A stretch of 7,894 nt of DNA. Origin: Candidatus Woesearchaeota archaeon. GTDB lineage: Archaea; Nanobdellota; Nanobdellia; Woesearchaeales; UBA11576. The stretch spans positions 1 to 7,894 of the forward strand of contig JAHWIS010000163.1 in assembly GCA_019322385.1 (NCBI GenBank), written 5' to 3'. Position 1 is the stretch's first letter; the number at the start of each line of letters is the position of its first letter. A program made the translations under genes and the position numbers. The notes beneath the pieces were generated by a model. That model did not search any database. It was not told where the DNA came from and was given only the letters and a program-made list of their open reading frames with translations. Below are positions 4,574 to 7,894 of this stretch, piece by piece.

Positions 4574-5119
4574 ATGAGAGATGAACCAACAAGCCTGGAT
4601 GAGGATGTCCAGATGATACTTACATATGTAGGTATTGACAAGACCAGATACCATATCGATGACAGCGGCAGACTGTACATAAGGCGAAAAGAGTGGAATG
4701 ATAGCAAGCTGGTGACACCCTATAACACAGGAGAGGCAGTAAAGTACATAGGTGTCGGGAATCGCGCCCTGCTGCAAAATGCCCTGTGCGAGCAGCTTGA
4801 GAAGAAAGGGGTTAACCTGACGCGCAAGAAAGGGGAGAACATATTCACAAGAGTCTTCAATGATAACCCTGCGCTGTTCTTTAAAGCAACACATGATGTC
4901 TGCAAGGGGCCATGCGTCACTAGGATCCCTTATGATGAACTGAAAGACCACATAGACGGCCAAACATCAATCGTTGCGACGAACAGGAAACTGGAGCTAG
5001 GATTCTACACAGTCCCTATCAAAAGATACGCCTCCACAAATGTGGAGATAAGCGACGAAATATCTACAGAGATACACATACCTGAATGGATCAAGGGCAA
5101 TAACAATAGATGGCCTTAG
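4574..5119 (+). CDS. Hypothetical protein, 181 aa, in the usual ksgA position
   Basis: I do not recognise this protein. It is soluble, mixed alpha/beta, with no signal peptide or membrane segment. Visible features are an acidic N-terminus (MRDEPTSLDEDVQMIL), a strand pair around YHIDDSGRLYIRRKEW (26-41), a helix NRALLQNALCEQLEKKG (63-79), and HDVCKGPC (107-114) with His107, Cys110 and Cys114, a possible but incomplete metal site. The C-terminal third (131-172) looks like successive beta strands. I chose ATG 4574 because GAGG (4563-4566) lies seven nt ahead; ATG 4568 would be too close. In many archaea rpl21e-rpoF-DUF655 is followed by the rRNA dimethylase ksgA. This protein lacks the methyltransferase GxGxG motif, so it is not KsgA. 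The 53-nt gap with a T7 tract makes a separate or attenuated transcript likely. It converges with the acyltransferase, six nt apart. Confidence 0.85.
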   Translation: MRDEPTSLDEDVQMILTYVGIDKTRYHIDDSGRLYIRRKEWNDSKLVTPYNTGEAVKYIGVGNRALLQNALCEQLEKKGVNLTRKKGENIFTRVFNDNPALFFKATHDVCKGPCVTRIPYDELKDHIDGQTSIVATNRKLELGFYTVPIKRYASTNVEISDEISTEIHIPEWIKGNNNRWP

Positions 5120-5125
5120 CGAGAA

Positions 5126-6337
5126 CTAGATCTGAATCCTATGGGCTGTAGTTTTTCCAGAATCACGCAACTCTTTTTCTTTGGATTCTATAATCTTTGC
5201 TTGCTCTTCAGGAGCGAGATGATGTATGATGTTGTTAGCATAATAATTGATCAATGTCATGTTGTCGGTCTTATAGAAGAATTTTGATCCCATAAGCCCT
5301 GGATGATTCCTTCCTTTTGTCAGGAACATTATCCCTCTCTCTGCGATTTCCTTCATCGACCTATTCGCTATGAATTCTGATATCGGGACTGAATCAGGCA
5401 ATGCATCCAGCTTCTTCTCCATCTCCTCCAAGAGTTGAGAGAAAGACATTGCAGCTGCTACAGAACCGCCGTTCCTGAAACAGCTTGCGACAAGCGCAGT
5501 GGGTGTCACCCTGGTCATATTTGCCAACTGATTGTATGTCTCACCAACAAGATCGTCGACTTTCATGCCTGGCTGTCCAACAAAGATAGGATCCCCGAAA
5601 TCAACATGCACATGGCCCTTGGGCTCATTCCACCAATGCTTTATGCCTGTTATTATGTCTGCAACAAAAGCGATCTTGTGATAGATGATGTTCTTGCGCT
5701 TCTTTATCTTCTTCTGGTCTGGGAAAGACCAGTCCTCTGCAACCCTATCATATGATAATGATATAGGTACGATGACATAGTTCTGATCAAAGCGCTCCTG
5801 GGAATTGAAGATCATCCTGATTATCCCTTCCTTCAGTCTCTTAAGCCTGCCATCATAGCTCCTGCCACCACCTGGAAAGAAGAGAAGATCTGCACATTCA
5901 TTCTCAAAGAAATCATACATATAATTGTCAAAAGCCTGCTTGTATGCAGCATGCTTATACGCTTTCCTGTCAATGGATATCATGCCGGATCTCCTGAAAT
6001 CGATCAAAGAAGAATTGACAAAAGGCAACAGGTCTTTTGATATGCCTGGTATCAGCAGGTTGTTCCCGCCAAGTATCCTTGGGATCCTGACAGGCTCATC
6101 ATGGAACATCCTTGCAAGAAGGAAATAATCCAGCTCACTCTTATGGTCAGCAGCATATATGACTGTAAGGTTGTCATCAGGATTGTCCATGAGGCCGAGC
6201 GTCTTCTCCAGCCCTGAAATATGGATGCCATCCCTCTCTATGACACTGTGGATTGCCCTTGTACAGTTAGGCCATCTTGAAGAATAATAGTCTGCATTGT
6301 ATTTGTGCGCTATCTCACCACGAAGATAATCACTCAT
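5126..6337 (-). CDS. PlsB-like glycerol-3-phosphate acyltransferase homologue
   Basis: Members of the PlsC/PlsB (LPLAT) superfamily move an acyl chain to glycerol-3-phosphate or a related acceptor at the membrane. Four family blocks are in order: H65-K-S-E-L-D70 (motif I, H-x4-D, catalytic), RRSGMISIDR (115-124, motif II), FFPGGGRSYDGRLKRLKEG (153-171, motif III) and VPISLSYDRV (190-199, motif IV). The GRSxxGRLxxxKxG and later TRVTPTALVASC (about 275-287) patterns point to PlsB rather than PlsC. At 403 aa it is about half of enterobacterial PlsB, so it is mainly the acyltransferase core. Motif III has Gly156 where PlsB and PlsC normally have Glu, so activity or acceptor may differ. The start is ATG 6337, ten nt after GAGGTG. 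It is a single-gene unit. An ester-lipid enzyme is unexpected in an archaeon; the substrate is unknown. Confidence 0.88.
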   Translation of the reverse strand: MSDYLRGEIAHKYNADYYSSRWPNCTRAIHSVIERDGIHISGLEKTLGLMDNPDDNLTVIYAADHKSELDYFLLARMFHDEPVRIPRILGGNNLLIPGISKDLLPFVNSSLIDFRRSGMISIDRKAYKHAAYKQAFDNYMYDFFENECADLLFFPGGGRSYDGRLKRLKEGIIRMIFNSQERFDQNYVIVPISLSYDRVAEDWSFPDQKKIKKRKNIIYHKIAFVADIITGIKHWWNEPKGHVHVDFGDPIFVGQPGMKVDDLVGETYNQLANMTRVTPTALVASCFRNGGSVAAAMSFSQLLEEMEKKLDALPDSVPISEFIANRSMKEIAERGIMFLTKGRNHPGLMGSKFFYKTDNMTLINYYANNIIHHLAPEEQAKIIESKEKELRDSGKTTAHRIQI

Positions 6338-6375
6338 CTTTTAAGGACACCTCTGAATGTTTGTGACTATCGGTG

Positions 6376-6384
6376 CTATTTAAA
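6376..6384 (-). promoter_or_regulatory. TATA box for the acyltransferase gene
   Basis: On the minus strand TTTAAATAG is preceded by CAAGG, nearly the same BRE/TATA pair as at sepF (3116-3124). It predicts a start near 6354 and a very short leader beginning about at the GAGGTG site (6353-6348). Confidence 0.6.
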
Positions 6385-6407
6385 CCTTGCTCAAGGGTTT
6401 TGAGGCG

Positions 6408-6431
6408 TTTTAGCCACCATACAGTGGTAAA
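6408..6431. repeat. Inverted repeat between divergent promoters
   Basis: TTTTA-G-CCAC (6408-6417) is mirrored by GTGGTAAAA (6424-6431 plus the following A), with a six-base loop and one extra G in the left arm. It lies between the TATA boxes of the acyltransferase gene and of the secreted-protein gene, so it could bind a regulator acting on both. It has no other support. Confidence 0.35.
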
Positions 6432-6441
6432 AATAGAAAGA

Positions 6442-6449
6442 TTTATAAA
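6442..6449 (+). promoter_or_regulatory. TATA box for the secreted-protein gene
   Basis: TTTATAAA preceded by GAAAGA is a good archaeal promoter core. The centre lies about 29 nt before the ATG at 6475, predicting a leaderless or nearly leaderless mRNA. This supports ATG 6475 over the in-frame ATG at 6466, which is only about 20 nt from the TATA centre. Confidence 0.6.
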
Positions 6450-6474
6450 GGACTTATTGCTAATCATGTGCACA

Positions 6475-7894
6475 ATGGGGGAATTGGACTCAAGAGTCAG
6501 GAAGGCTGAGAATGCTTTATATAGGGCTGGAAAGGCTGTATTAAAGACAGCTTGCGCTGTGACGCTCGCTCTTGGATTTCTAGCTGCAACCCCTTCTGAT
6601 GCAAGACCTCGGAAGCACTATGCACAGCATCAGGTGAAGAAGCAGAAAAAACAAAGGCTCACAAGGCATGAGCACAGGGTGTATAATATAGTAAAGGAAG
6701 AGCTCAGGCGAAATAGGCTTTCTGAAGAGATAGCTCCTGTGATGATGGGTCTCATGAAGAAAGAAAAGAAATTCTGGAGACAAGCGCACAGATCAAGACG
6801 CGGAGTGCGCAAACGGATCAACAAGTTCCACAAGCTTCTCTATGATTTCAATGGACTTATCTGCGCAAGCAGATCAAGGACAGGAAGGAAATATGTCAAT
6901 ATCCTTGATTTCAATGATGCTCTTGAATACAGCGTACTTTCATACACACTTGAACCAGAGCTGGTAGACAAGATCATGCAGAGATGCGCTCTGTTTGAGA
7001 GTGCAGATGATTTTGCAGAAAGCCTGGGAAGGATAAGGGACAGGTCTGCTCCGCTCTCAAGAGCAGGAAGATCATATTCATCTGTCATGACAGCTGCTGA
7101 TATGTATAGGCAGAGGATAGCAAACTCCAAAGGCAGGGTAAAGCCAGAGCCTACAAGGGAACCGCTTGAATCTGAAGAAGAAATCCTAGCAAGTATTCCG
7201 GCAACAGAGTATGAAGAAGCCAGACCATTGTTCGGCGAAGTGATTGTAGCTGGTAAAGAGTATGAAGAGCCAGAGCCTGAAATTGTTGCTGTAAAACCAA
7301 AACAGAAACCTAAAGTTAAACCTATTCCTGTCAAGAAAGAACCACCTAAACCAAAGCCAGTGCAGAAACCAAAACAGAAACCTAAGAAAAAACCTAAACC
7401 CGAACCAGAACCTCAGCCTTTTGAGGACATAAGGGAAGCTACAAGACCGACGATGGTTGAAAAGCCTGTTGTCGCTGAAAATCCTGTCGAGAAGGAAAAG
7501 CCATACGCAGCATCACCTCTTGAATACAAGGCATCCGCACCTGTCAAGAAAGAGGCAGAATCAGAACCACTCATAATCGCAAAACCGCAACCAAAACCTG
7601 CAGCTAAACCAGAACCGAAAGTCGCGGCTGAACCAGCACTCGTGCCTGTGAAGGAAGAAGAAAAGAAATACACAGCAGAGCCGGATTCTATCGACGATAC
7701 TATCGAGGTCAATGAAGAGGCGCCTGTAATAATATCAAAGAAAGAAACAGTTGCGCAGAAACAGGAAGATCTTGAGACAAAGGTCAAGAAGGTAAAACCA
7801 AAGCCAAAGAAGAAGAGCAGGAAGCAGAAGAAACGTTCTGCAAAATGCAAGCAAAGATACACAAGGATCAATGGAAAGGACTATCTGAAAGTTA
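6475..7894 (+). CDS. Secreted or membrane-anchored protein with long Pro/Lys/Glu-rich region (3' end missing)
   Basis: The reading frame is open for 473 codons to the right edge. Residues 1-20 are a charged N-region, and 21-39 a hydrophobic stretch (AVLKTACAVTLALGFLAAT) followed by PSDA-R, a plausible signal-peptidase site near residue 43; an uncleaved anchor is possible. Residues 44-66 are very basic. Residues 67-216 are mainly helical: LSEEIAPVMMGLMKKEKKFWRQAHRSRRG (82-110) resembles the E-S-x-F-x-x-x-A-x-S-x-x-G block of lytic transglycosylases, with Glu97 at the catalytic place, but the usual GLMQ that follows is absent. Residues about 223-458 form a low-complexity region of KP, EP and VKK repeats, like TonB-type or wall-spanning linkers. 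A basic cluster (439-463) precedes RYTRINGKDYLKV, which looks like the start of another folded domain. No family is recognised. It is divergent from the acyltransferase gene and probably leaderless. Confidence 0.85.
   Translation, partial: MGELDSRVRKAENALYRAGKAVLKTACAVTLALGFLAATPSDARPRKHYAQHQVKKQKKQRLTRHEHRVYNIVKEELRRNRLSEEIAPVMMGLMKKEKKFWRQAHRSRRGVRKRINKFHKLLYDFNGLICASRSRTGRKYVNILDFNDALEYSVLSYTLEPELVDKIMQRCALFESADDFAESLGRIRDRSAPLSRAGRSYSSVMTAADMYRQRIANSKGRVKPEPTREPLESEEEILASIPATEYEEARPLFGEVIVAGKEYEEPEPEIVAVKPKQKPKVKPIPVKKEPPKPKPVQKPKQKPKKKPKPEPEPQPFEDIREATRPTMVEKPVVAENPVEKEKPYAASPLEYKASAPVKKEAESEPLIIAKPQPKPAAKPEPKVAAEPALVPVKEEEKKYTAEPDSIDDTIEVNEEAPVIISKKETVAQKQEDLETKVKKVKPKPKKKSRKQKKRSAKCKQRYTRINGKDYLKV
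7291..7419 (+). repeat. Lys-Pro repeat coding tract with a 20-bp direct repeat
   Basis: Codons 273-315 encode alternating Lys/Pro/Gln/Glu. Within it, the 20 bases at 7294-7313 recur identically at 7366-7385 (72 bp, 24 codons apart), both encoding KPKQKPK. This suggests growth of the linker by in-frame duplication. Weaker KPEPK and QPKPA units follow at 7588-7623. Confidence 0.75.

Noticed and set aside
4574..5119. KsgA/RsmA rRNA dimethylase, expected here by gene order
   Set aside because: No GxGxG SAM-binding motif or NLPY-type catalytic motif is present, and the protein is too short.
5126..6337. Bacterial contig or chimera suggested by the PlsB-like gene
   Set aside because: Its promoter (CAAGG-TTTAAATAG) and Shine-Dalgarno match the archaeal pattern at sepF, it packs six nt from its archaeal neighbour, and its Arg/Ile codon choice looks like the rest of the window.
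7413..7871. 152-aa minus-strand ORF rich in Ser, Phe and Gly, and a similar one at 6840-7334
   Set aside because: Both are reverse readings of the Lys/Pro/Glu-rich exported protein gene; the sense frame is open for 473 codons with a promoter and signal sequence.
1..7894. tRNA, rRNA or insertion sequence
   Set aside because: I saw no cloverleaf with a T-loop GTTCRANNC pattern in the intergenic stretches, no rRNA-like sequence, and no transposase or long terminal inverted repeats.

Overview
The window is archaeal. It carries the eL21 / RNA polymerase subunit F (Rpb4-like) / DUF655 gene string, a single-domain ZPR1 zinc-finger protein, an archaeal-type SepF, archaeal TATA boxes (TTTATATA, TTTAAATA) about 26 nt ahead of several starts, and Shine-Dalgarno motifs of the GGTG/GGAGG type. 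SepF points to a euryarchaeal-type or DPANN lineage. The PlsB-like acyltransferase and the secreted Pro/Lys-rich protein would fit a Woesearchaeota/Pacearchaeota-like DPANN genome, but this placement is an inference and not strong.

Layout: (1) 1-1047, minus strand: methylthioadenosine phosphorylase followed 4 nt later by the start of adenine phosphoribosyltransferase, a two-step adenine and methylthio salvage operon; apt runs off the left edge. (2) 1142-1858, plus strand: an unrecognised 238-aa basic protein, divergent from the salvage operon and probably leaderless. (3) 1865-2389, minus strand: ZPR1-type zinc-finger protein, also probably leaderless. (4) 2465-2579: a non-coding block made almost entirely of four back-to-back hairpins with a shared design but different stem sequences. 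This is the most unusual element in the window. (5) 2607-3032, minus strand: SepF, with its own poly-T terminator and an ideal Shine-Dalgarno. (6) 3033-3262: divergent promoter region. (7) 3263-4520, plus strand: eL21, RpoF, DUF655, a conserved translation/transcription operon, ending in a T7 tract. (8) 4574-5119, plus strand: an unrecognised 181-aa protein in the place where many archaea have ksgA/rsmA. (9) 5126-6337, minus strand: a PlsB-like glycerol-3-phosphate acyltransferase homologue with a Gly in place of the usual motif III Glu. (10) 6475 to the end, plus strand: the 5' 473 codons of a secreted or membrane-anchored protein with a helical domain faintly like a lytic transglycosylase, followed by a long Pro/Lys/Glu-rich extension; it is cut by the right edge.

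Most genes are housekeeping (ribosome, RNA polymerase, cell division, purine salvage). The least explained parts are the hairpin array, the three unrecognised proteins, and the ester-lipid type acyltransferase homologue in an archaeon.
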